Shown here one piece after another: positions 1-10,898 of a stretch of DNA of 64,000 nucleotides. Origin of the DNA: Zygnema circumcarinatum. Its lineage: Eukaryota > Streptophyta > Zygnematophyceae > Zygnematales > Zygnemataceae. Positions within the stretch are counted from its first letter, which is position 1. Each line of letters begins with the position of its first letter. The translations under genes were made by a program, and so were the position numbers. The notes under the pieces were generated by a model. The model searched no databases. It was not told the DNA's origin and saw nothing but the letters and a program-made list of their open reading frames with translations. The stretch spans positions 1,183,370 to 1,247,369 of the forward strand of contig CM074813.1 in assembly GCA_037447605.1 (NCBI GenBank). The letters are read 5' to 3'.

Positions 1-2623
1 CGCTCCCCCGATCTCCTCTCCCTCACCTCCCTTCCCTACTCTCTCTGCTCTCGCATGCCGTCCATCATCCACCGGAACAGCCTGTGATGTAGCCGCAGTG
101 ACAGAAAGAATCCCTCCCTGCATCCCCGGTGGTACAGCTCCCTGTAGTGCCCACCATGCTGAAGCAGCCGCTACAGTCGCAGCTGCTACAGCTGCTGCAG
201 CACTTCCTTCCTCTCCCTCGCCTGGTGGTGGCAGGCCAATCTCTCCCATGTTTCCTCGGCTCGACCACATTGAAGCTGCAGCTGCAGCAGCCATGGCTGC
301 CGGATCCGGACCTCCAGGAGCTCCCCATATCCCGAAGGGAGGGCCTGGGGAAGGTCCTCCATGAGGGCCATAAGCGGCCAAGAAAGCGGGATGGTGACGA
401 GGGGGGGGAAGAGGGAAACTCCCAGGCGGAAAGTAGGATGAATGCATCATAGAGGCACTTGTATACTCCATTGGTCCATACATAGGAGTAGACATGTGGG
501 AAGGAATGTCTTCTCGGCCAAGCGACGGAGGGACAGTCATAGCTGCGAGTCCGGGGTTCAGGTGAAGGTGGGGTCCACCCATGGCTGCTGCTGCAGCAGA
601 AGCCATCATTTGGGCTGTGGCAGCTGCGACAGCGAAGGATCCATGGCTGCTGCTGTAGTCGTAATGATCAACAGGCCCTCGAGGAGGAAGACCTAAAGGA
701 GCTTCAAAGGGAAAATATCCTCTGTGGTGTTCCAGCTGCTGGGAAACCCGAGTCATGGCTACAGATGGAGATGCCAATGGATTACGCCAATTTCCACCAC
801 AGAAAGGTGAGCCGGAAACGCCTTCCTCCTTCATCCCTTCGCTGTTTCCCTCTACAGAAAGTCCTGACTCAAGAATGGACCGTTCCGACTGCGAGGGAGC
901 GGAGCTGCCTGCTCCCCTCTCCCCCCTGTCTCTCTCCCTTCTCACAGACTCCCCTCCACTCTCGCCATGCTCCACAGACGCTCCGCGAGGTACAAATGCA
1001 CTGTCTCCAGTTCTGAAAGCTGTTCCAATATCTCCACTGCTTGAAGCTCGGACCAGTCCAGAGGGAAGTACACCAGGGAGAAGAGCAGCCGCTCTGTGAG
1101 CAGTTGGAACGACTAAGGTCTGACCGAATAGCTTCACACTGTTGGGAGAACCTCCACCTCCTCCTCCCGCCATAGAGGGAGGCTGCGAGGGCGAGGTCAT
1201 TCCTGAAGAGCAGAGAGGAAGCCCTCCTCGGGGAGCAACACGGCCGGCAAGGTTCGAACGGAGGTTCCCTGTACCAGTTTGCATCCTGCCGCTATACGGA
1301 GAGAAACCGGCATTTCCAGATGACTGGCAGAGTCCTCCTCCCTGCAGAGAAAACAAAAAATAGGGAGACAGCATGTGCAATGAGAAAGGAGGGAAGAATG
1401 AGAGCAAAGGTAAAGGTAACGAAAGAAATGATAGTGTGAGAACAAGAGAGTCAAGGGAGACGGCACCTACCATGCTCAACTCTTCTGCAGCAAGTGAAGC
1501 TGCTATGGCGCAATCAATATGAGTTGGAGGAGCCGATACAACTCGAGGTAGCGATCTCCCACTCCCTTCCTCTCTCTCATCCTCTCTCTCTGCAGGACTT
1601 CCTGATGTCGTGGATGTCGCTCCCGCCTTCCGAGGATATGGATGACTTGGCTTCCTTTTCGGTCGAGGTGGCGGAATATCAATATCGGGCAGGGTGCTTT
1701 GTGCCACCCCTCCATTCTGTGAAGCATCACGTTCCAACTGCAAATACAATAGCACAAGTTGGTAAGTTGGTGAGGTGTGAAGTTCAACATTCAGACAATG
1801 TGAAAAAAAAAGGAGGAATGGAAGAAAGGGGTGCTTTCAGGAAAGAAAGAGGGCATCAAAAGGAACGAACTTTGGAAAAAAACTTTTGAGCGTGGCTTCG
1901 GATTTGCACCGCAGTTTTGGTGCCTATGTGCTCTGCATCCATATAGCATAGAGAGGAGAATTGCCCCCAAATCAGATGACAAACCCGACTGACAGACAGA
2001 AAACAGATGTCCAAAGTACATAAAAAGCCACAAGACCAGATATTGGATACGAGACATGTCGATGTAACAAAGTGCTGAGGGTTAGACCTGTAGAACAGTG
2101 ATCAACGAATAAGTGTAGAGCAACAGAGAGCAGTAAAAAAATCTCAGTTCTGTTATCATGAATAGTAAGTGTAAGAACCTTGACCCACAATACACCACTT
2201 CAATCATCATCAAAACAGAGTACTTTTGAGCACGACAGATCGTTACACATCACTAATCAACATCGTAATCACAGTGAACAATTCGCGTAACCATTCTTCA
2301 CCATTGATCTAGTAGCTCTATCCTCACCTTCTATGCGTCTCCACGCTCTTCCATAAAGCCGTAGAGCCTCCAAAAACTTCAAGTGCTCTTCTTCTGCCCA
2401 TCTTTCTCTCTGCTTTGTAATAGTGTACGGCTTCCGAACCTGCAACTTCAACAGCCACAAACAAGCTTTCAGAAACTGCTGCTCATTTTGCTTTTGCTGC
2501 ATGTAAATGGGGCATAATGGATTGGTCATAAAAAAAAAAAAACAAAACAAAACCCACCTTCGTATTCAAATCATCTGTTGACTGCGGCCTCTCGAGGCCC
2601 CGAAGATGAGGAGATCCGGACAT
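1..2623 (-). CDS. LHY: LHY/CCA1-like circadian clock MYB transcription factor, 3' end cut by window edge
   Basis: Exons on the minus strand: 2623-2558 (or starting further upstream), 2439-2328, 1932-1871, 1737-1471, 1341-1 (open to the edge). All junctions keep phase with GT-AG introns. The product has one SHAQKYF-class MYB repeat: [14 protein letters not shown], a split region [19 protein letters not shown], then [16 protein letters not shown]. The last exon carries [11 protein letters not shown] and [14 protein letters not shown], which I recognise from land-plant LHY/CCA1 and which set this gene apart from the RVE8 group. In plants LHY/CCA1 binds evening-element DNA in the nucleus and represses evening clock genes. 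The rest of the last exon is rich in Ala, Pro, His and Met. The start is uncertain: the Met at 2623 lies 22 residues before VRKPYT, but the frame stays open to an acceptor-like site near 2747, so more 5' exons may exist. Confidence 0.9.
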
Positions 2624-3384
2624 GTCAGAAGGGACAGAGTTAACGCTCTGAGAAGAAGTTTGCAACGGCAGGCTATGTGGGTACTGTTGAACAGATTTCA
2701 GTCTGACAGAATATGGAAGATAGGGACTCCAGTAGGCGCTGACAGGAAGAGCATCCACCTGACCGGAGTACACAAGCAACAAAGCAGTTAGAAATACGAA
2801 ATATAAGAAGAATATGATAAGAAATCAATGCTTCGTCTCTCCCTTTTTGCTGCAGCCTCTCGCTCTCCTCCGTTTCCTCTTATCTTCACTTTTCTCTCGC
2901 TCTCTCACACACACATGCGCAACCCCATCCCCAAGACACACATCCCCAGACCCGCAACACCACAATGCAGATATCTTCAAATCAAGATGCCCTTTCTAAA
3001 CATTTGATAAGAGATTTTTCACCCCTAACAACTTATGGAAAGAAAGATTTGTATACGGTCATCCCAGCATTCATGGACAAATCGTTTCGCTACCGATTAA
3101 CATACAATGCACCAAACCACTCAATTCAGTTTCTCTTTAGCTGCGTACTGTACATGCGAAACATTCACCCGTTCTCACGGTGAAATAACTCCCGTTCCCT
3201 CTCTCTAGCCCTGTGTTCCCCCTCACCGACCCTCCTCGCATTCCCTTCCCCCAACCTCTCTGTCCCCGTCTCTCACTGTGTCTCTCCCTGAGTGCGCCCT
3301 CTATCCGTCCCCTCAGTTGGCCTTACAACCTGTTTCACGGCATGCCTGCATCTTACCACTACGCATTCACTCACTCCCCTCGAC

Positions 3385-4270
3385 TTGCTTACCTATATGC
3401 TTTCCATCTCTCTCTCTCTCTCCCTCCCAGCCCTGCGTCTGACTTCCTCCCTCTTCCCCACTCTCCCACTTCCTCCTGCAGAGGTCTCTCCCTCCCTCCA
3501 TCTTCCAGCCCACCAACTTCCGCCCCCACTTTCTTCCCTCCTCGCTTTCCCTTTTTCACCCGTTCGCCCCGTCACTCTCAACTTCGTCTTCCCTTCCCTT
3601 CCCACCTCTCCATTTCCTCGTATCTCCCGTGCTCCCGTGTCCCATCGCTCATCTCGTCGCCTTCCCTCCCTTATCCCGCTCACTATATGCATTCCTTCTT
3701 CTCTCCCTCTCCCCTCCACCCATTCAACTTTCCTCGCTCTCCTAAAAGACATGTGTACAAGGATAGCGAAGTATCCGATCTTTTGTGAGCTAGATTTTCA
3801 CCTTATCCGTCGGATGCGGATGAAGAATCATATCAAACGCTCGTGGAATGGCCTCCTTGGTTCCTCATAGGGGGTGGAGAAGGAACCCTTTCCAGAAGCT
3901 TATCAGACTGACTCAAAATGTGAAAAAAGCTCTAAGGATCGCTTTCGTATGGCTCAAATCTCAGAAAACACAGTCAAGGACAGACCTAGAATGGCTCAAG
4001 TGTCCCATGAGCTCCTTAAACATCCGACAAATCCTCGTTTCCTGCAGAGCATCTTCAACCCGCAATCATTCGGCGGACCTCCCATTCTCTCGTGCCCTCT
4101 CCCGCCCTCCTCCCCTACTGCTGCTCTCTCCTCCTGTTCTCCCTCCCTTTTTCCTGCTGCGTTTCTTCCTATCACGCTACTCACTCTCCCTCTCTCTCCC
4201 TCTCACTCTCCCTCTCACTCTCTCTCAATCTCTCTCTCTCTCTCTCTCCTTTTCCACCTTATCCCTTATC
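3385..4270 (+). repeat. CT-rich low-complexity tracts
   Basis: Two blocks, about 3,385-3,740 and 4,085-4,270, are almost entirely C and T on the plus strand with runs of CTCTCT and CCCTCC. They produce long Ser/Pro/Leu-rich open frames that are artefacts of composition. Such tracts recur in introns and spacers throughout the window. Confidence 0.8.
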
Positions 4271-4457
4271 CTGCCACAGATGTATCTATGTACCCTGCTA
4301 AGGACGGCCTTCTTCTAAATAGAGAGAGATACGGTAGATGCCTTCAGGCCGCGCCCTAATCCGAGCGAGCGAGCGAGGGAGCAGCGAGCGACCTGGCGGA
4401 CGGAAACCACGAGCTGCGCCGGAGTGTGCGGGCGGGCCGGGAGGGGCCGCCCGGGCC

Positions 4458-5397
4458 GGGCAGGGGGAAAACATGTTTTTACTGGCCGGGGAGCTGAGGG
4501 GATATTTCTTTGGAACCCGGAAACGGGCCGGCCAATGAGGGCGAAGGTTTGGGGTGGCGTCCGCTGACCGTGAATGGGGCGGAATTTTTCACGGGCAGGG
4601 ATGGGCAGCGAGGGGAAATTTATTTGGAGGAGAAACTAACTGTGCGTGTCTTCGCACGTGTAAATAATATCGCGGATTGGGTGTGTGAGAGCGGTTTATT
4701 GGAGGAAGTTTTTGTAGGAGGGGTAGAGAAAGTTTTCAATTTCTGGGCAGCTAGGTGGGGAACGGTCTGACGAGAAAAACATTCAAGCTCCAGATGGTAA
4801 ACCTTGAACGGACTGCCAACCAAAAGAAAACCAACTCGAGCGGGCAGATTGAACATTTCACCTCGCCTGCCCTTATCCTGTTTTCCCTCGTACCCAACCC
4901 CAAAACGTTCCCAGAAAAACATTTTCCCCTGCCCGCCCCCCGCCGCCGTCCCCAGCCGCGCGCGAGCAGGCGGCGAAGCTTGTGGCGCGGAGCCGCCGCC
5001 ACACTGCTGGCTCAGATTCGCCGCCGCCTCTGCCGTCCGATCCGCCCCTCCAAGTGATCCGACGGGGGGGGCCGCCCGCCGGCCCGGGCAGCCCCAATGC
5101 TCTTGGCTGGGGCAGCGCCACGTGGCATCCTCTGCGGGCAGCAATCCACCCATCCCGGCCGTACGGATCGGATCTCGCGGGCGGCCGTGGGCCACAAGCG
5201 GGGGCTTTTGCTTTCGCTTTTGCGCGCTTTTTGCGAGACGGCGCCACGTGGCGGATAGCGGGGGGGCCGGGGCCAATGGCGGGATCGGGCGGAGCTGACG
5301 CCGACAAACGGTACGGATGGCAAGGGCGCACGCGCAATAATGGATAGGAGGGCGGATCCGGCACGGCGGGCAGACGGAAAATATTTCTTTTGTACGG
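4458..5397. repeat. Family of short degenerate GGGCAG...GAAAAT...TTTT elements
   Basis: At least five copies of a 25-30 bp pattern occur. Each begins with GGGCAG (or GGGGAG), then a G-rich part, then GAAAAT or GAAATT, then TTTNTT, usually ending in GG. Plus-strand copies are at 4458-4485, 4488-4513, 4603-4627 and 5368-5397; an inverted copy is at 4911-4934. A weaker inverted copy is at about 4842-4872. The copies differ in spacing by a few bases. They sit in the GC-rich spacer next to the G-box cluster. Confidence 0.45.
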
Positions 5398-5736
5398 AAC
5401 TGTTTAAAACGTTCCTGCCACGCGGAATAACCGAAAGGCGGTTTGAGCCGTTCTGCTTAGATCTTCGCAATGTCTACTTTTTTGGCCCTAACAAACAGAT
5501 TCAGCCTATGAGCGAAATGTCCAAGAAAGTTTTCAAGTGCCCGCAAACCCAAAACTATATATTTTCCATGACCGGGCAGCCCGCACACGGCATAAGCGCC
5601 AGTCCCCGCCCCCAAACCGGCCCGCCCTGGCGCTGCGCCACGTGACCCAAGGATATTTGGCAAGTATCGCCCTCGATCCGGCCCGCGCCCTCCCCGCCAC
5701 GAGTCCGCCCCCGTGCGCCCCGTTCCGCCACGTGGC
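5118..5736. promoter_or_regulatory. Cluster of four palindromic G-boxes (GCCACGTGRC)
   Basis: CACGTG cores lie at 5120-5125, 5245-5250, 5639-5644 and 5729-5734. Three are the full palindrome GCCACGTGGC and one is GCCACGTGAC. These are binding sites for bZIP and bHLH/PIF-type factors in plants. The nearest gene start in the right direction is LHY, about 2.5-3.1 kb away on the minus strand, so the cluster would be its promoter only if 5' untranslated exons and introns lie between. LHY/CCA1 promoters of land plants carry G-boxes, which fits but does not prove this. Confidence 0.5.
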
Positions 5737-5956
5737 CACCCTCGCCCCTTTTTCCTCCGCACAGCGCGGCGGGCCGGCCCCGCCCAGCCCCACCTTCCGC
5801 CGCCGCCTCCAACCGTCGATCTCCGCAAGCGCCAAATCGTGCCGTTCGCCACAAGCCGACAACTCGCCCGCCCAGCCCCCACCACGTCAGCGCGCCCTTG
5901 CGGCCACCCGCTCGCGACGCCGCCGAACGCGCTTCGCCACGCGTTGCTTGGCGCTG

Positions 5957-5986
5957 CGTGACGTGACATTACGTGACGTGACGTGA
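5957..5986. promoter_or_regulatory. Tandem TGACGTGA-like ACGT-core sites
   Basis: Four ACGT cores occur within 24 bases, at 5961, 5971, 5976 and 5981, in a run of CGTGACGTGAC units. This resembles C-box/CRE-type bZIP sites packed in tandem. It lies just right of the G-box cluster in the same GC-rich spacer. Confidence 0.4.
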
Positions 5987-6792
5987 TAGCCGCCAGCGCA
6001 CGCCCAAACGGTCACCTGTACGGCGCGCGACGCAGCCACGAGCTGCAGCTGACATGGCTGGCCAGTACGGCCGCTCCATGCTCGCTGCACCCACGGTCGT
6101 TCAACGGTAACGGCGGGCGCTCTCCTTGTGCCGACTGGTTTTGGCGCGAAGGGCGTTCCATGTGCCGACGGTTGGGGGCAACGTGATACGGTACGAATGG
6201 TACGGATGATCCGTGTCCAGGTGCAGTGAACACGCGGCCAGCAGCACCGGCAACAGGCCGTGTCCCTGCTCCGTGGTTGTATGGTCTCCCACCGCATGCA
6301 TGGATGCATGCGTGCATGCATGTGGTCCGCTCAAGCGTGCGGACAGCATCCCGTTGGGAAGTGTCCACGTTTTTGAATTAAGTTGTTTGGCCGATTCGGC
6401 ATCTCCAGACATTCCATAATGCAGGCAGTGATTTAAGTTATGCTTCACTCGCCACAGAGCACAGAAAGACTCACAGTACCACCAAGCCATTTCCTCCAAA
6501 CGGCAATTCTCTTTGGAAATGTGAAAGTCGGGCTTCCAAGCCGCCGCGTTCAGCTCCATTCCTTCATATTCCCTCGGTTTCCGCCATCTTCATTTCATCA
6601 AGGTTTTTTTTCACATCCTTTCTACATCAAACGAGCAGCCGCACTTACATCGCAATCATCGCATCCTCCTCCTGTTCTCACACATAGTGTACAAATGTAT
6701 GCTCCTGCTGCAGATGGACCCCTACGTCACATCTCCCTCTCCTCATTGGCAGCTAAAAAATACAAAATTGCGGTTACACCATCCATGCCAAA

Positions 6793-9700
6793 CTAGGCGT
6801 AAAGGTCAACGCCCCAAAAGGCGGCGGGGTTGTTGCTTCTCGCCTTCATGTCGAGGGAGGCGATCTTTTCCATGTCCTCTGAAGAAAGCTCAAAATCGAA
6901 AACGTCAAGGTTCTCTTTCAGTCGCTCCACTCTGTTGGACTTGGGAATGACAACGGTGTTCCTTTGTATCCCCCACCTCAGCACCACTTGAGCCGCCGTT
7001 TTGTTGTGCTTCTTTGCCAACTCCTGATTCCCCCAAAGGCAAACAGTGGAAGGCAGATTTAGTCTGTTGTTCTAAAGCCAAACCTAGAAACTTCAGAACA
7101 AGAATTTACAACAAAAAAACTAGGCTGAATCTGAGAGACGGGGGTGGGAGAGGAGGGGGAGGGGGAGGGGAAAGAGGGAGTTGGGGGGGGGGGGGGGGGG
7201 GGGGGGGGGNNNNNNNNNNAGAAGGAGAGGCAGAGGACGAGGGAGGGAGGAAATGAGAAACGCAAGCCGGGGAAGTATCCGCTTAGGGAGAGAGAGAGGG
7301 ACAGACGAAGAAATTGTCATTAAACATTGGCTGATTGGCGTAACTTCAAAATACAAGACACTAAAGCTAGAAGAAACTCCCTTACTTCCAACTAATCCTA
7401 CATCATGAAGGAACTGTAAATTAGCGATTAAAACTTACATGAATGAGAGGGTCTTCCAGTGGCGACCTCGACTTGAAGAGCTCCACATTCGCTGCAGCGC
7501 CCCCGAGCGGCGTATGAGCCGTCACAGCCACTCCGTGCTTCTGGCAGAACTTTACGAGCGAGTCTCTTTGGAAGTATGGGTGGGTCTCCACTTGGTTCAC
7601 CGCTGGCTTGATTTTGGAGTATGCGAGGCAGTCCCTGGTCAGGTAAATGTCGTAGTTACTGCAAACATGCCGACGGGAACGTGTTGCAATCGTGAGAAAG
7701 AATAAAGCACGGAGCACGATTCGTATACCGTGTGTAAGAAGAATAGAAGGTTAGCTTACGGAACTCCCAGTTGTTATCTCAGGGCGAGGTATTATTCAGG
7801 TTCGAGTTATGGGTCCAATTGAAGTGGTGTCAAGGAGAGTGGTAAGAGTGATGCTGAGGGAAGTAAGCAATGTGATGTCAATGGAGCCGTGAAATTTCTG
7901 TTAAGAACCCTCTTCCTCATAGAAGAGAAGGCAGCCAAGCAACTCGAAGAGGGCTACGCCTGATGATGTCAAGGCATGCGATGCATGTGATGTTGGCACC
8001 GTTACACCATCACCTGATGCCAATGCTCCGTACAAGGCCCTCTTCAACCAGCCCCTCCATGCCTCTCCATGTACTCTCCAGCGACACTGTCACGTCTATG
8101 TCCAGCACTCCATCATCTCCTTTTGCACTGCTTGTATTTCCGACACCTGGAACCCCAAAAAAAAGGAAAACCAACTCCAAATAACCAACAAGACAACATT
8201 CTATCCCAAGAAAGAAACTATGCCGGAGGTCTCACGTCAAACATTCCTCTACTGGCCTGTCAGTCCCCATAATTAGAAAAGCCAATTGACAGAAAGAAAA
8301 TCGGACTAAAGACCTGACCGAGGATCCTATGCACGTGAAGTAAAACAAAGTCAAACTGACGGTTGAAAACGAAGCATAAAGAGTCACCTGTATGTCGAGT
8401 AGCAACCGGAAAATGGACGAGGTATAGGTCAAGATATGTGAGGCGGAGTTTTTTGAGACTGTCGAGACACGCCTCTCGCACATGCGCATGGTCGGAAGTC
8501 CACAGCTGTAACAGCATAGAACTGCCCGAGTAAGGTCACAAGACGATTCGTAAACTGACATTATGCAATGCGCATTAGACTAAAAGACTCAGTCAAAGTA
8601 GAGTCCGCTCCTGCTCTTGCTTGTTTTTCTCAGTCCCCTGGCTTACTCCCTGCCTTCCTCCTAGCCACTCCTTCCATCTCCCGCTTTCCAACTCACGTTC
8701 CCTCTCGTCCGTCCTTTCCAGCTCTTCCTCTGCCTTACGTCATTGCCACCCTTACCGTCCTTTAATTCATTTCTCCCTTTCTTCTCATCTCTCTTCCGTG
8801 CCACTTTTTCCCCTGAGCCCTTCATGTCTGCATCACCCGCTTGCTTTGCTGCATCAACCTTTTCCACTTTCCCACTCTCCCTCACTCTCTTTGCGTTTCT
8901 TGTGGATGATTGTCCTCCTAGCTAGTGCAATCACATCACAAAAGGAAGTCCCTCTCTTACACGGCCTAGAGCCAACGCCACCAAACATACGGTCGTGCAT
9001 GCGTGCGTGTGCAACTCTCCATAAGAATATCCCTATTACATACAAATCATAGTCACACTAGGCACATGTCATCTGGTGCTACTCTCACCGAACCTTTGTA
9101 GTAATGAAGAGCTCTTCTCTCTTCACAAGTCCCTCCGTGAGAACTTCCTCTAAGCCTTCGCCAACCTCTGCCTCATTCTTGTAGTCCGCTGAAAACCGAA
9201 AAAGGATTGACAAGGAGGGTCTGGGTGAAAATAGGAATATATTTTGGACAAGTGAGCATTAGACTTGTACTACGCTTATGGATACATCTCAAATTAGGAT
9301 TCCAAAGGTTGATGCTGAGCTCACGGGCAACTATGGGTGGTCCAGACTGCGATTCTGTAAGGTTTGAAGACCCGAACAATATTAGGGCTAGAGTTTGGAC
9401 AGACGTAGATTAGGTTTGGAATCTGGAGTTTAGATCAGTGTTAGACTTGGACATAAAACTGAAAACATGGTACAAGTTAAGGCAAAATACGCATGGAGGT
9501 AAGTTTGGATGAAGACTAGGATCTAAATTCTACCAGAATCAGTGGTGTAACGGTCACTTTCAGACATATCATATAATTATGATCAGGGTTCGCATAGGTT
9601 CACTGTTAACGAAGCTTCCGGGGTAAGCCAAATCACTAGCTTGCGTAGGTAAGAAGACGAGTTGGAGTGGACTTGAAATTGCAATTGGTCTAAAATTGGA

Positions 9701-10195
9701 AGGAGGGCTAAAGTACAATTAACAGAGAATAAAAAAATAGCATCAATGAAAAGTTTAGCATTAGGATTAACATTAGAACAAAGGCTAAACAAACTACTAA
9801 AATTGACTTGGATCAGATACTCTATTAAAAAATAAGCTAAAACCATTTTTTTTCTCAAAGTTTGACATAAAACTAATATAAGCACCACATGGAATAAATA
9901 TTAGGGCAAATGTGAGCACCGCAATCACAACTAGGGCTACAACACCAACTCATTTAAATTTACAGCTGGCAGTAAGATTAACGCTCCAAATAAATGGTAT
10001 CGAAATTAAGAGTGCCTAAAGGCGAAATGCATCCAAGCAGAGAGGACTACCTGCGCAGTCGAAGTGGCGGTACCCGATCTTCACCGCCTCCTTGACGAGC
10101 GTCCTCAGCAGCCCGGGGTCGGCCCGCCACACTCCCAACCCCACCACAGGCATGGCGTGGCCCGTGGAGAGCGCCAGTGACGGCGAGGAAGCCAT
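6793..10195 (-). CDS. A6PR: NADPH-dependent aldose/mannose-6-phosphate reductase (aldo-keto reductase)
   Basis: Six exons on the minus strand: 10195-10051, 9188-9094, 8505-8388, 8146-8014, 7658-7439, 7023-6793; together 942 bp, 313 residues, the usual length for the plant enzyme. The AKR catalytic tetrad is present: D46 (in GYRHFDCA), Y51 (DYKNE), K80 (FITTK) and H111 (LYLVHFPV). The C-terminal half holds [31 protein letters not shown] and [11 protein letters not shown], then [15 protein letters not shown] and the end AFWGVDLYA, the pattern of plant sorbitol-6-phosphate dehydrogenase/mannose-6-phosphate reductase. These cytosolic enzymes reduce hexose-6-phosphate to polyol-6-phosphate with NADPH. 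A substrate cannot be fixed from sequence alone. The start Met is the first in frame after a CT-rich leader. Intron 5 contains a poly-G run and ten Ns. Confidence 0.93.
7183..7219. other. Poly-G run followed by ten Ns
   Basis: Twenty-seven consecutive G bases (7183-7209) run into ten undetermined bases (7210-7219). It lies in intron 5 of the A6PR gene and is preceded by a GA-rich tract, so sequencing probably failed on a homopolymer. No exon is affected. Confidence 0.95.
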
Positions 10196-10898
10196 GGCTG
10201 CCGGCGAGGGCAACTGCAGAGGGAGAGGGAGTGAGAGAGGGAGCGAGAGAAAGTGAGCGCGAGAGAGAAAAGCGAGCGCGGGGGAGGCCGGCCGGGGGAA
10301 GGCCCCTTCAGGAGTCACGATAGAGCTAATATGTATCGGCTTGCGATACATATCGAGTACAACATCCAACGATCTGTTCGCGACCAAATCCGACGGTTCA
10401 CATCCAACGAATCTCTATACGGCACCGCCGGATGTGCGCCACGTGGATCATGCAAATATGGACGCATGTCCTGGTGATGTACGGCAGTCCGTACGGCCCC
10501 TCAATTTTGCGCGTGGAGACGTTTGGCGACCACTTTCGTTCGTTCGCAAAAAAAGATGAAAGGGAGGGAACGCGCGGAGGGGGACGAGGTTGGAGTGATG
10601 TTGGAAGCGACGGGGGCCGAGGTTGGACGGAGGTTGAATGGGCTGGACAGGCCTGGAACTGGGAGTGGTGCAAGCGATGGATGGAGCAGACCTCACTGGG
10701 AAGACGGGAGAAACTGCTTTTCCTGAAAGCGAAATTGAACATGTGCTGCTCCATCGATTGAAGCAAAAAAATATAATAATTTGGTCCCCATTGCCCTTCC
10801 TTGCAATAGAGAAGCCGAGAAGACATGTCGTGCATGCATAGCTGGTGACCAGCAGACAAGCTAGCTGTGCCTTGTAGCATATTATTGCCCTCTTTATT
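10196..10898. promoter_or_regulatory. Spacer between MAPR 3' end and A6PR start, with one G-box
   Basis: About 700 bp separate the A6PR start from the stop of the next minus-strand gene. A GCCACGTGGA site (core 10440-10445) lies about 245 bp upstream of the A6PR start codon. The first 70 bp upstream of the start are CT-rich on the transcribed strand, like a leader. Nothing coding was recognised. Confidence 0.45.

Larger units (their letters stand above)
2624..6792. other. Intergenic region upstream of LHY and downstream of A6PR
   Basis: I find no convincing coding exon here, although untranslated or short first exons of LHY may lie inside. The part from about 2,750 to 4,300 is mostly CT-rich simple sequence. 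The part from about 4,330 to 6,350 is GC-rich and holds the repeated GGGCAG elements and the ACGT-core motif clusters listed separately. From 6,290 to 6,325 there is a short ATGC-type microsatellite. The open frames in this stretch have low-complexity composition or no recognisable motif. Confidence 0.6.

Noticed and set aside
3213-3870. Overlapping 191- and 192-residue plus-strand frames
   Set aside because: Both are Ser/Pro/Leu-rich readings of a CT-rich low-complexity tract.
9240-9960. Telomere-like TTAGGG words
   Set aside because: The AKR intron has scattered TTAGGG-, TAGGTTTGG- and ATTAGGA-like words but no regular tandem array; probably composition of an AT-rich intron.
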